Of a stretch of DNA of 5,593 nt, positions 1 through 5,556 are shown piece after piece. A program made the translations under genes and the position numbers. Each line of letters opens with the position of its first letter. The stretch's first letter is position 1. Source of the stretch: Pseudomonadota bacterium (GTDB taxonomy: Bacteria > Pseudomonadota > Gammaproteobacteria > Steroidobacterales > Steroidobacteraceae); contig JAKADE010000211.1 in NCBI GenBank assembly GCA_021820785.1, positions 1 through 5,593 on the forward strand. Reading direction: 5' to 3'. The notes beneath the pieces were generated by a model. The model was not told the DNA's origin. It did no database searches and was given only the letters and a program-made list of their open reading frames with translations.

Positions 1-1
1 G

Positions 2-1633
2 CTGTTCGAGCCGTTCGAGGCGAGCTGGCAGCGTCAGGTCGCGGAATGGTCGGAGTGGCAGAAGGAATGCGCCGCGCGCGCCCCGCTCACCGGCTCGCTG
101 CCGCCGGCCTGCCGCGAGCAGTTCCGCGTCTCGACCATGGTGCTGCGCTCGCACCAGGGCAAGACCTTCCCCGGTGCGATGGTCGCGAGCCTGAGCGTGC
201 CCTGGGGCAACACCAAGGACGAGCGCGCCGGCTACCACCTCGTGTGGCCACGCGATCTATGCGAGTGCGCCGGCGCGCTGCTCGCGTTCGGCGCGACCCG
301 TGAAGCGCTGGACACGGTGCGTTACCTGCGCGCCACGCAGCTCGCCGACGGGCACTGGAACCAGAACCAGTGGCTCGGTGGCACGCCCTACTGGACCGCC
401 GTGCAGCTCGATGAGACCGCCTTTCCGGTGCTGCTCGCCTGCGCGCTGCACGAGCGCAACGCGCTCGATGGCATGCACGTGACGGACATGATTCACCGCG
501 CCCTCTCCTTCATCGTGCGCAACGGCCCGGCCTCCGACCAGGACCGCTGGGAAGAGGACGCCGGCATCAACACCTTCACGCTCTCGGCATGCATCGCGGC
601 GCTGGTGAGCGGCGCGACACATTTGCCGCCCGGAGCGCGCGAACTTGCGCTCGATATCGCCGATTACTGGAATGCAAGCCTCGAGGACTGGACGGCGGTG
701 TGTGATACGCCGCTCGCCCGCGAGCACGGCATCCCCGGCTACTACGTGCGCGTGGCACCCGCCGAAGCGCTGCACGACCGCGGCGCCCTGCAGAATGTGC
801 TGCCGATCCGCAATCAGGACATCGATCCGGCGCTGCCGGCCGCCGCGCAGGTCGGCGTGGACTTCCTGCAGCTGGTGCGCTTCGGCCTGCGCGCGCCCGA
901 CGACCCGCTCATCGTCGGGACGGTCAAACTGGTCGATGCGCTGCTGAAGAGCGACACGCCGAACGGACCGAGCTGGCACCGTTACAACGATGACGGTTAC
1001 GGCGAGCACGACGACGGCTCGGCCTACGACGGCACCGGCCGCGGCCGTGCCTGGCCGCTGCTCACCGGGGAGCGCGGCCACTACGAGCTCGCCGCCGGCC
1101 GCGATCCGCTGCCGTACCTCGAGGCGATGCTGCGCATGGCTTCGAGCGGCGGAATGCTGCCGGAGCAGGTCTGGGACGGTGAGCCCATTCCCGAGCGCTT
1201 TCTCCTGCCCGGCCGACCGACCGGCAGCGCCATGCCGCTGGTGTGGGCGCACGCGGAGTTCATCAAGCTCGCGGTCTCGCGCGCACTCGGCCGTCCGTTC
1301 GACCGGCCCGAGCCGCTCTGGGTCCGCTACGGCGGCAAGCGCCCGCAACTGCGCCGCGTGATCTGGGCGCCGCACGCTGCGGCGAGCACTCTCCCGCAGG
1401 GCGCGGCACTGACGCTGGCGCTGAACGAACCGGGCGTATTCCGCTGGGGCTTCGACGGCTGGCAGGACATCGAGGAGCGGGCCACGCAGCCCAATCCGCT
1501 CGGTCTGCACCTGGTGACCATCGACACCGCCGCGCTCTCGGCCGGCCGCGCCATCGACCTGACCTACCGGCGCCTCTCCGACGGGCAGTGGGCCGGCCAG
1601 GACTTCCGGATTGAGGTGAAAGCGCGCAACTGA
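2..1633 (+). CDS. GH15 glucoamylase (glucan 1,4-alpha-glucosidase), 5'-truncated by window edge
   Basis: The frame is open from base 2, so the true start lies upstream; 543 residues are visible. Bacterial GH15 glucoamylases of this type are usually near 800 residues, so the N-terminal beta-sandwich domain is probably outside the window. The family releases glucose from the non-reducing ends of alpha-glucans. Seen here: the substrate-pocket motif YHLVWPRD (visible residues 78-85), the block NQNQWLGGTPYWTAVQLDET, the RWEE segment with Glu184/Glu185 where bacterial GH15 enzymes carry the general acid, and PEQVWDG with Glu388, the expected catalytic base. PTGSAMPLVWAHAEFIKLA follows, as is typical. 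The last 120 or so residues look like the C-terminal beta-rich domain. Whether it is secreted cannot be judged without the N-terminus. The ATG at 137 is internal, because conserved-looking sequence continues upstream of it. Family certain; exact substrate (starch, glycogen, dextran) not. Confidence 0.93.
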   Translation: MFEPFEASWQRQVAEWSEWQKECAARAPLTGSLPPACREQFRVSTMVLRSHQGKTFPGAMVASLSVPWGNTKDERAGYHLVWPRDLCECAGALLAFGATREALDTVRYLRATQLADGHWNQNQWLGGTPYWTAVQLDETAFPVLLACALHERNALDGMHVTDMIHRALSFIVRNGPASDQDRWEEDAGINTFTLSACIAALVSGATHLPPGARELALDIADYWNASLEDWTAVCDTPLAREHGIPGYYVRVAPAEALHDRGALQNVLPIRNQDIDPALPAAAQVGVDFLQLVRFGLRAPDDPLIVGTVKLVDALLKSDTPNGPSWHRYNDDGYGEHDDGSAYDGTGRGRAWPLLTGERGHYELAAGRDPLPYLEAMLRMASSGGMLPEQVWDGEPIPERFLLPGRPTGSAMPLVWAHAEFIKLAVSRALGRPFDRPEPLWVRYGGKRPQLRRVIWAPHAAASTLPQGAALTLALNEPGVFRWGFDGWQDIEERATQPNPLGLHLVTIDTAALSAGRAIDLTYRRLSDGQWAGQDFRIEVKARN

Positions 1634-1664
1634 TCCCGGCCACTCGCACCGTCCCTGTCATAAA

Positions 1665-1698
1665 AAATTCATGTGCGGACGAATCGAGAGATGAATTT
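1665..1698. repeat. 8-bp inverted repeat upstream of the EAL gene
   Basis: AAATTCAT (1665-1672) and ATGAATTT (1691-1698) are perfect inverted copies separated by 18 bp, in an AT-rich patch within otherwise GC-rich sequence. The centre-to-centre spacing of 26 bp would suit a two-site operator better than a compact hairpin. It lies just upstream of the proposed EAL-gene promoter. There is no U-tract after the right arm, so it is a poor terminator for the glucoamylase gene. I do not recognise a known regulator's site. Confidence 0.5.
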
Positions 1699-1706
1699 GG
1701 ATCACA

Positions 1707-1742
1707 TTCGGCATCGGCGGCGAGCCCCTACAGTCGCCGCCC
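1707..1742 (+). promoter_or_regulatory. Predicted promoter of the EAL-CBS-GGDEF gene, probably leaderless
   Basis: A -10-like TACAGT (1729-1734) lies 8 nt before the ATG at 1743, which puts the likely transcription start at or within about 2 nt of the start codon. A weak -35-like TTCGGC (1707-1712) sits 16 bp upstream of it. There is no Shine-Dalgarno before the ATG, which fits leaderless translation. The same TACAGT-8 nt-ATG layout occurs at apt. The -35 assignment is weak. Confidence 0.45.
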
Positions 1743-3116
1743 ATGTCTACGGAGATCTTCGAGCAGCTCATCACGGACCGCGAGGTGCGCACCGTGTTCC
1801 AGCCGATCGTCGACGGCAACAGCCGTACGGTGATCGGCCATGAAGCGCTGACCCGCGGACCGCCGGGCAGCCCGTACGAGTCCCCGGGCACACTGTTCGC
1901 GCACGCCGCACTGCTCGGACGGAACGGCGAGCTCGAGCAGATCTGCATCGAGTCCGCGCTGCGCGCCTTTCACGGACTCGCTCTCGGCGGTCGACTGTTC
2001 GTCAACATCCTGCCGCAGACGCTGCTCGCGGCCCCCTCGCTCGCGCACTGGCTCGATGCCCAGCTCTCGGCCTGTCGGATCGAACCGCACTCGCTGGTGA
2101 ACGAGATCACCGAGCACGGGCTCGCCGAGAGCGAGAACCGCCTGGCCGCGGCGGTCGAACCGCTGCGCGCCCTGGGCTGCGACATCGCCATCGACGATCT
2201 CGGCGCGGGCTCCTCGGGACTGAAGGCGTGGGCCGAAATCCGTCCCGACTACGTGAAAGTCGACCGCTACTTCGCCACGGGCATCGAACAGGATCCCGTA
2301 CGGGCCGAGATCCTGCGCTCAGTGGTCGAGATGGGACGGGTGACGGGCAGCCGCGTCATCGTCGAAGGAATCGAGACCCGCCAGCAGTGCCTGATCGCAC
2401 TCGAGCAGGGCGCGGACTATCTGCAGGGTTTCTATCTGGGCCGGCCGCGCCGCAACCCGTCCTTCGATCCAGCCTCGATGGCAGAAATCAAAGCCGGTGC
2501 CGGCGCACCGGGCGGCGGCTGCGCCGCCGAATTGTTGCAGCCGGTGCCGGCCATCGCCGCGGACACCCCGATCGCCGACGTCGCGCAGCTGCTGCGCGAG
2601 CACCCCGAATGGGGCGCACTCGCGGTCATCCAATCCGCCGACGCACCCCGACCGGTCGGCATCGTGCACCGCGATCCGTTGCTCACCCTGCTCAGCCGGC
2701 CGCTTCACCCCGAACTCTTCAATCGCAGGCCCATTGCGAGCGTCATGCAATCGAATCCGGTGCTGATCGAGGCGCGTGCGCGCCTCGATCAGGTCAGCCG
2801 GATGGTCTCGGCGCGCACCGAAGGCCGCGAGCACGACGCATTCATCATCGTGCGCAACGGCCGGTATGCAGGTCTGGGCCGCACCGTCGAGCTGCTGCGC
2901 CGGCTGAGCGCACAACAGATCCAAGTCGCGATGCACGCCAATCCGCTCACGCGGCTGCCGGGCAATCTGCAGATCGAGACCCAGCTCGAACACCTCGTGC
3001 GCCGCAGGCGCAACTTCGTCGCCTGCCACGTGGCCTCGACGACTTCAAGCCGTACAACGACGAGTACGGCTATGCGCGCGGCGATCAGGTCCTCCTGCAC
3101 GTCGCGCAGGTGCTGA
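1743..3116 (+). CDS. EAL phosphodiesterase with paired CBS domains (frameshifted EAL-CBS-GGDEF protein, part as encoded)
   Basis: As sequenced this encodes 457 residues. Residues 12-236 form an EAL domain, which hydrolyses the second messenger c-di-GMP. The signature residues are present: Glu34 in EALTR, Asn88 in FVNILP, the NEITE segment (120-124), Asp151-Asp152 in IDDLGAG, Lys172 in YVKVD, Glu208 and Glu211 in VEGIET, and Gln228 in LQGFYLGRP, so phosphodiesterase activity is likely. Residues about 255-395 resemble a CBS-domain pair, which in other proteins senses adenine nucleotides. NPLTRLPGN then begins a GGDEF domain, but this frame leaves the homology after Val430 and adds 27 unrelated residues before a stop. 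Restoring one base near 3033 gives a protein of about 615 residues ending at 3589. No signal peptide or membrane segment is seen, so it is probably cytoplasmic. Start chosen from the EAL domain boundary and the promoter position. Confidence 0.88.
   Translation: MSTEIFEQLITDREVRTVFQPIVDGNSRTVIGHEALTRGPPGSPYESPGTLFAHAALLGRNGELEQICIESALRAFHGLALGGRLFVNILPQTLLAAPSLAHWLDAQLSACRIEPHSLVNEITEHGLAESENRLAAAVEPLRALGCDIAIDDLGAGSSGLKAWAEIRPDYVKVDRYFATGIEQDPVRAEILRSVVEMGRVTGSRVIVEGIETRQQCLIALEQGADYLQGFYLGRPRRNPSFDPASMAEIKAGAGAPGGGCAAELLQPVPAIAADTPIADVAQLLREHPEWGALAVIQSADAPRPVGIVHRDPLLTLLSRPLHPELFNRRPIASVMQSNPVLIEARARLDQVSRMVSARTEGREHDAFIIVRNGRYAGLGRTVELLRRLSAQQIQVAMHANPLTRLPGNLQIETQLEHLVRRRRNFVACHVASTTSSRTTTSTAMRAAIRSSCTSRRC
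2763..2792. repeat. 30-nt near-perfect palindrome inside the CBS coding region
   Basis: The 14-nt arm CTGATCGAGGCGCG (2763-2776) is followed by TG and then its exact reverse complement CGCGCCTCGATCAG (2779-2792). In RNA this gives a 13-bp stem with a GTGC loop. It encodes the segment LIEARARLDQ of the CBS region. No U-tract follows, so it does not look like an intrinsic terminator. Confidence 0.85.
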
Positions 3117-3589
3117 CCCGGGCCGCCCGACGGCACGTCGATTTCGTCGGGCACATCGGCGGAGATGACTTCGTGTGCCTCCTGCGCAGCGCGGACTGGG
3201 CGTTGCGCCTGGCGGGCGTCTTCGAAGATCTGTGCGCGTCGCTGGCAAATTTTCACTCCGCCGAGCACCGCGCGGCCGCAGGCTTCCCGGGACACGATCG
3301 CGACGGGCGGCCGCAGCACTTCCCGCTCCTGGGCGTATCGATCGGCGCCACCGAGGTGGATGGCCGCCGCGCGACACGCGAGGGCGTGCTTGAAAATCTT
3401 CGTAAAATCAAAATATTGGCGAAAGAAAAACCCGGTCCCTGCTGTCTCGTCGAACGGCAGGGGCAGATTACGGACCTCAGCGCTCCGGCGCCGCGGATGG
3501 CGGGTGCGCCGAGGCACGACGCGGTGCCCTGGACCCGTGCCGCAACCGCCCGCACCCACTCTGTTCGTGCAGCCGGTCCGGCCGTATAG
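3033..3589 (+). pseudogene. GGDEF domain, out-of-frame continuation of the EAL-CBS gene
   Basis: This stretch continues the GGDEF homology in the next frame, starting at codon 3035 with LDDFKPYNDEYGYARGDQ. GGDEF domains make c-di-GMP from two GTP. The active-site motif reads GGDDF (3158-3172), with Asp where the canonical fourth residue is Glu. Exactly five residues upstream is RHVD, matching the RxxD inhibitory c-di-GMP site. The natural join is HV-Asp-LDDFK: adding one base to G-C at 3033-3034 would restore GAC, the usual metal-binding Asp codon. There is no credible start codon or Shine-Dalgarno for separate translation. About 40 Pro/Ala/Arg-rich residues follow the domain and match nothing I recognise. 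Apart from an AT-rich patch at 3389-3432, codon use stays normal, so the lesion is recent or a sequencing/assembly error. Confidence 0.8.
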
Positions 3590-3590
3590 T
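3564..3590 (+). promoter_or_regulatory. Possible promoter of the DUF4136 lipoprotein gene
   Basis: TATAGT (3585-3590) matches the sigma-70 -10 consensus in five of six positions, and its TAG is also the stop codon of the upstream reading frame. A weak -35-like TTCGTG lies at 3564-3569 with a 15-bp spacer, which is short. Transcription would start near 3597 and give a leader of about 120 nt. The GC-rich context after the hexamer resembles that after the TACAGT elements of the EAL gene and apt. Confidence 0.35.
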
Positions 3591-3606
3591 GCCGCCACTG
3601 CAGCGT

Positions 3607-3633
3607 TGCCGTGGCCGCAGGTGGCCCTCGGCA
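3607..3633 (+). other. Hairpin at the start of the lipoprotein leader
   Basis: TGCCG (3607-3611) pairs with CGGCA (3629-3633), and inside it GGCC (3613-3616) pairs with GGCC (3623-3626) around a GCAGGT loop, with small bulges between the two stems. It could be a 5'-leader stem-loop or a weak terminator for the c-di-GMP gene. No run of T follows directly. Confidence 0.3.
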
Positions 3634-3663
3634 GCACGCATTTGTCTGTCGGCGATCGGAGTC

Positions 3664-3712
3664 AACGCAGGGAACCTCCGAGCGTTCTACCGGTCAGTAC
3701 ACAGTGGAGGTT
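3664..3712 (+). promoter_or_regulatory. Leader segment with an anti-Shine-Dalgarno complement, two exclusive folds
   Basis: AACCTCC (3673-3679) is the exact reverse complement of GGAGGTT (3706-3712), which holds the lipoprotein Shine-Dalgarno, so the leader can fold to hide its own ribosome site. The same AACCTCC also sits inside a competing upstream hairpin: AACGC (3664-3668) with GCGTT (3682-3686) and inner AGG with CCT. The two folds cannot form together. A switch or thermometer role is inference. Confidence 0.35.
3706..3710 (+). promoter_or_regulatory. Shine-Dalgarno GGAGG of the lipoprotein gene
   Basis: GGAGG stands 8 nt before the ATG at 3719, ideal spacing, and decides this start over the ATG at 3728 and the in-frame ATG at 3611. 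It is the only strong Shine-Dalgarno in the window. Confidence 0.8.
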
Positions 3713-3718
3713 GTCATT

Positions 3719-4339
3719 ATGGGTGCGATGTCCGTTGGTGGATCGTTCAAGACGTGCAGAGTCGCATTGGCTGCCGTGGCCACATTGCTGCTGGCCGCCT
3801 GCGCCACCGCACCGGTCATTCACACGCGCATGGCCGTCGGCGCCAACCTGTCGCAGGCGCACACGTACGCATTCGTGCGCCATCCGGGGACGGATCACGG
3901 GCCGTACAAATCGCTGACGACGCAACACCTCGAACGTGCCGTCATGCAGCAGATGCAGGCTCGAGGCTATACGCTGGTCGCGGCCGACGCCGACCCGGAC
4001 CTGCTGGTGAACTTCCGCATCCGCACGCGGGATCGCGTCGAAGGTGGCATGGGACCGGCCTTCATGGGCAGCTACTGGGGCGGCTGGGGTCCGTATGGCT
4101 GGGGCGACTGGGACAGTCCCTTCGGCTGGGGTTGGGGCGGTTACTACAACGACGTGCGGACCGTCACCTCTGCGGCGCTCACCGTCTCGGTGATCGACCG
4201 CAGCACGCGCTCGGTGATCTGGAGCGGCACGGCCTCATCGGACGTGTCCCGTCACCAGATCTACCACCCGGGCAAGTCCCTGGACGAGGCCGTTCAGCAG
4301 ATTTTCCTGCACTATCCGGTACCGGCTACCACGCACTGA
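3719..4339 (+). CDS. DUF4136 domain-containing outer-membrane lipoprotein
   Basis: This is a 206-residue protein. Residues 1-27 are a lipoprotein signal peptide: a basic stretch (KTCR), a hydrophobic core (VALAAVATLLLA), then the lipobox LAAC with lipidated Cys28. Residue +2 is Ala, so sorting to the outer membrane is expected. The mature part shows DUF4136 features: an early TYAFV strand, a helix (HLERAVMQQMQARGY), ADADPDLLVNFRI, a Trp/Gly/Tyr-rich loop at about 118-143, then VTSAALTVSVIDRSTRSVIWSGTAS and a C-terminal helix (SLDEAVQQIFLHYP). The molecular function of DUF4136 proteins is not established as far as I know; they are small envelope lipoproteins of Gram-negative bacteria. The gene stands alone between the c-di-GMP gene and a convergent nitroreductase gene. 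The start was chosen by its Shine-Dalgarno; a longer in-frame extension to 3611 would put an unrelated segment before the signal peptide. Confidence 0.9.
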   Translation: MGAMSVGGSFKTCRVALAAVATLLLAACATAPVIHTRMAVGANLSQAHTYAFVRHPGTDHGPYKSLTTQHLERAVMQQMQARGYTLVAADADPDLLVNFRIRTRDRVEGGMGPAFMGSYWGGWGPYGWGDWDSPFGWGWGGYYNDVRTVTSAALTVSVIDRSTRSVIWSGTASSDVSRHQIYHPGKSLDEAVQQIFLHYPVPATTH

Positions 4340-4356
4340 GCCGTCGTCGAGACGGC
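4340..4356 (+). terminator. Small hairpin directly after the lipoprotein stop
   Basis: GCCGTC (4340-4345) pairs with GACGGC (4351-4356) around the loop GTCGA, starting at the base after the stop codon. There is no T-run. It may act with the larger hairpin that follows. Confidence 0.35.
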
Positions 4357-4364
4357 AGGAATGC

Positions 4365-4393
4365 GCCGGCGGACCGCATCGCGGTTCGCCGGC
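4365..4393. terminator. 13-bp hairpin between convergent genes, likely bidirectional terminator
   Basis: GCCGGCGGACCGC (4365-4377) and GCGGTTCGCCGGC (4381-4393) form a 13-bp stem with a single G-U wobble and an ATC loop. It lies 4 bp beyond the nitroreductase stop and 25 bp beyond the lipoprotein stop. Neither strand has a following T-run, so it is not a classical intrinsic terminator; placement between convergent genes supports the call. Confidence 0.6.
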
Positions 4394-4397
4394 CGCT

Positions 4398-4961
4398 TCA
4401 CTCCCCGAGGTAGGTGACGCGCTCGCGCCAGTGCGCCTGCGGGGCGCTCTCTGGCGGTGCGTCCGTCTCGGTCCCTAGATACAGAAACCCCACGAGCGCA
4501 TCGGCCGGTTCGAAGCCGAGTTCGCGTTTGACCGTGTCGTCGTATGCCGCGGCGCCCGTCTTCCACACGCCATTGAAGCCCAGAGCGCGGGCGGCGAGCA
4601 GGATGTTCTGCGCGGCAGCTCCCGCGCACAGCACTTGCTCGATCATCGGTACCGACGCCTGTGCATCCTGCACCGCGGCCACCACAATGATCAGCGGTGC
4701 CCGAAACGCCTTGAGCCGTTCGCGCTCGAGTGCCTCGGGCGAGGACTGCGGGCGCGCCCGCCGCAGTTGCGCCGCGAGCATCGCGCCGAAGCGCTCGCGC
4801 GCCGCGCCGCGGATCACGACGAATCGCCATGGACGCAGCCGCCCGTGATCCGGCGCGCGCGCGGCGCTGGCCAACAACAACTCGAGTGCGCCCGCGTCGG
4901 GCGCGGGCTCCGTGAGGGTTTTCGCCGAGCGGCGCTGGAGCAAAAGATCGATCGCCTGCAT
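4398..4961 (-). CDS. YdjA-like FMN-dependent nitroreductase family protein
   Basis: This is a 187-residue protein similar in length and pattern to E. coli YdjA (about 183 residues), a small nitroreductase that binds FMN and uses NAD(P)H. Seen: LLLQRRSAKTLTEPAP at the N-terminus, with Arg10-Arg11-Ser12 expected to contact the FMN phosphate; RAPDHGRLRPWRFVVI (35-50); ERFGAML; FRAPLIIVVAA (86-96); the central helix (GAAAQNILLAARALGF); GVWKTGA (131-137), which matches the GIWRSGA region of YdjA; and VGFLYLGT (157-164). The physiological substrate is unknown for this subgroup. I chose the ATG at 4961 because the homology starts there; a possible start at 5057 would add 32 residues that are antisense to apt. 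No Shine-Dalgarno precedes it (CAATATTGCCCC then ATG), so it may be leaderless. It is divergent from apt and convergent with the lipoprotein gene. Probably cytoplasmic and dimeric, as in the family. Confidence 0.93.
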   Translation of the reverse strand: MQAIDLLLQRRSAKTLTEPAPDAGALELLLASAARAPDHGRLRPWRFVVIRGAARERFGAMLAAQLRRARPQSSPEALERERLKAFRAPLIIVVAAVQDAQASVPMIEQVLCAGAAAQNILLAARALGFNGVWKTGAAAYDDTVKRELGFEPADALVGFLYLGTETDAPPESAPQAHWRERVTYLGE

Positions 4962-5010
4962 GGGGCAATATTGACACAAGTCCGTCGCAAACCGTGTACA
5001 GTCCGCGCCC
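4962..5010. promoter_or_regulatory. Divergent promoter region of apt and the nitroreductase gene
   Basis: Only 49 bp separate the two start codons. For apt (+), a perfect TTGACA (4971-4976) and TACAGT (4997-5002) are seen. The 20-bp spacer is longer than the usual 17, so one of these may be fortuitous. TACAGT is 8 nt before the apt ATG, implying a leaderless mRNA. On the minus strand, CAATAT lies 6 nt before the nitroreductase ATG and is the best -10 candidate, with no clear -35; it overlaps the base positions just left of the plus-strand TTGACA. The two promoters would compete for polymerase. Confidence 0.5.
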
Positions 5011-5556
5011 ATGGACGCGCGTGACCTCGAGGCGCTCAAAGACGCCATTCGCTGCATCCCCGACTATCCGAAGCCGGGCATTCAATTCCGCGACATCACG
5101 ACGCTGCTCGGCAATGCGCCGATGTTCCGGCTCGCCATCGATTCCCTGGCGCATCCCTGGTCGGACGCCCGTCTGACACACGTCGCGGGCATCGAGGCGC
5201 GCGGCTTCATTCTCGGCGGAGCGGTCGCGCAGCGCGTCGGGGCCGGCTTCGTACCGATCCGCAAGAAGGGCAAGCTGCCGCACGAGACGGTGCGTGTGGC
5301 GTACTCGCTGGAATACGGCATCGATGAGATGGAAATGCACCGCGATGCGCTGCAGCCCGGCGAGCGGGTGCTGCTCATCGACGATCTGATCGCCACCGGC
5401 GGCACGGCCGAGGCCGCCGTGAAGCTGCTGCGCACCCTGGGTGCCGAGATCGTCGCGGCGTGCTTCGTCATCGACCTGCCCGAGCTCGGCGGCGCCCGCC
5501 GCCTGGAGGCTCTCGGGGTGCCGGTTCACAGCCTTGTCGCTTTTCAGGGACACTGA
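5011..5556 (+). CDS. apt: Adenine phosphoribosyltransferase
   Basis: This 181-residue protein joins adenine and PRPP to make AMP and pyrophosphate, the one-step purine salvage reaction in the cytoplasm. Length matches the bacterial enzyme (E. coli Apt, 183). Seen: [18 protein letters not shown] at 16-33, the typical Apt N-terminal signature; [11 protein letters not shown] (60-70), the adenine-pocket region; PIRKKGKLP (82-90); the flexible-loop segment YSLEYG followed by MEMH; and the PRPP-binding motif [14 protein letters not shown] (120-133), with Asp124-Asp125 expected to contact the ribose hydroxyls and the following loop the 5'-phosphate. It is complete, with no missing key residue. The start is fixed by the conserved N-terminus and lies 8 nt after TACAGT, with no Shine-Dalgarno. 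It is a single gene here, divergent from the nitroreductase gene. Confidence 0.97.
   Translation: MDARDLEALKDAIRCIPDYPKPGIQFRDITTLLGNAPMFRLAIDSLAHPWSDARLTHVAGIEARGFILGGAVAQRVGAGFVPIRKKGKLPHETVRVAYSLEYGIDEMEMHRDALQPGERVLLIDDLIATGGTAEAAVKLLRTLGAEIVAACFVIDLPELGGARRLEALGVPVHSLVAFQGH

Noticed and set aside
257..1510. 417-codon open frame on the minus strand across the glucoamylase gene
   Set aside because: It is the shadow of a GC-rich gene: Arg/Ala/Gly/Val-rich, no recognisable domain, and fully antisense to clear GH15 sequence.
2319..3029. 236-codon minus-strand open frame inside the EAL gene
   Set aside because: No domain, no ribosome site, composition of a shadow frame.
2228..3034. First part of a long open frame overlapping the EAL-CBS gene
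   Set aside because: Upstream of 3035 it is an Arg/Pro-rich shadow; only the part from 3035 carries real GGDEF homology.
3027..3040. Programmed -1 frameshift site
   Set aside because: No X-XXY-YYZ slippery heptamer; slippage would yield Gly, not the conserved Asp, at the junction.
3432..3465. Stem CCCTGC/GCAGGG near the end of the GGDEF frame as a terminator
   Set aside because: It lies in coding sequence, has a 14-nt loop and no T-run.
3611..3718. N-terminal extension of the lipoprotein to the ATG at 3611
   Set aside because: It would put 36 unrelated residues before a normal signal peptide and lacks a ribosome site.
3589..4413. 274-codon plus-strand frame over the lipoprotein gene
   Set aside because: Arg/His/Gly-rich shadow; the lipoprotein frame has the signal peptide, lipobox and Shine-Dalgarno.
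4962..5057. N-terminal extension of the nitroreductase to 5057
   Set aside because: The extra residues are antisense to the apt 5' end and precede the point where YdjA similarity begins.
4312..5553. 413-codon open frame on the minus strand across apt and the nitroreductase gene
   Set aside because: Its translation matches no family and crosses two well-supported genes in the wrong frames; GC-rich shadow.
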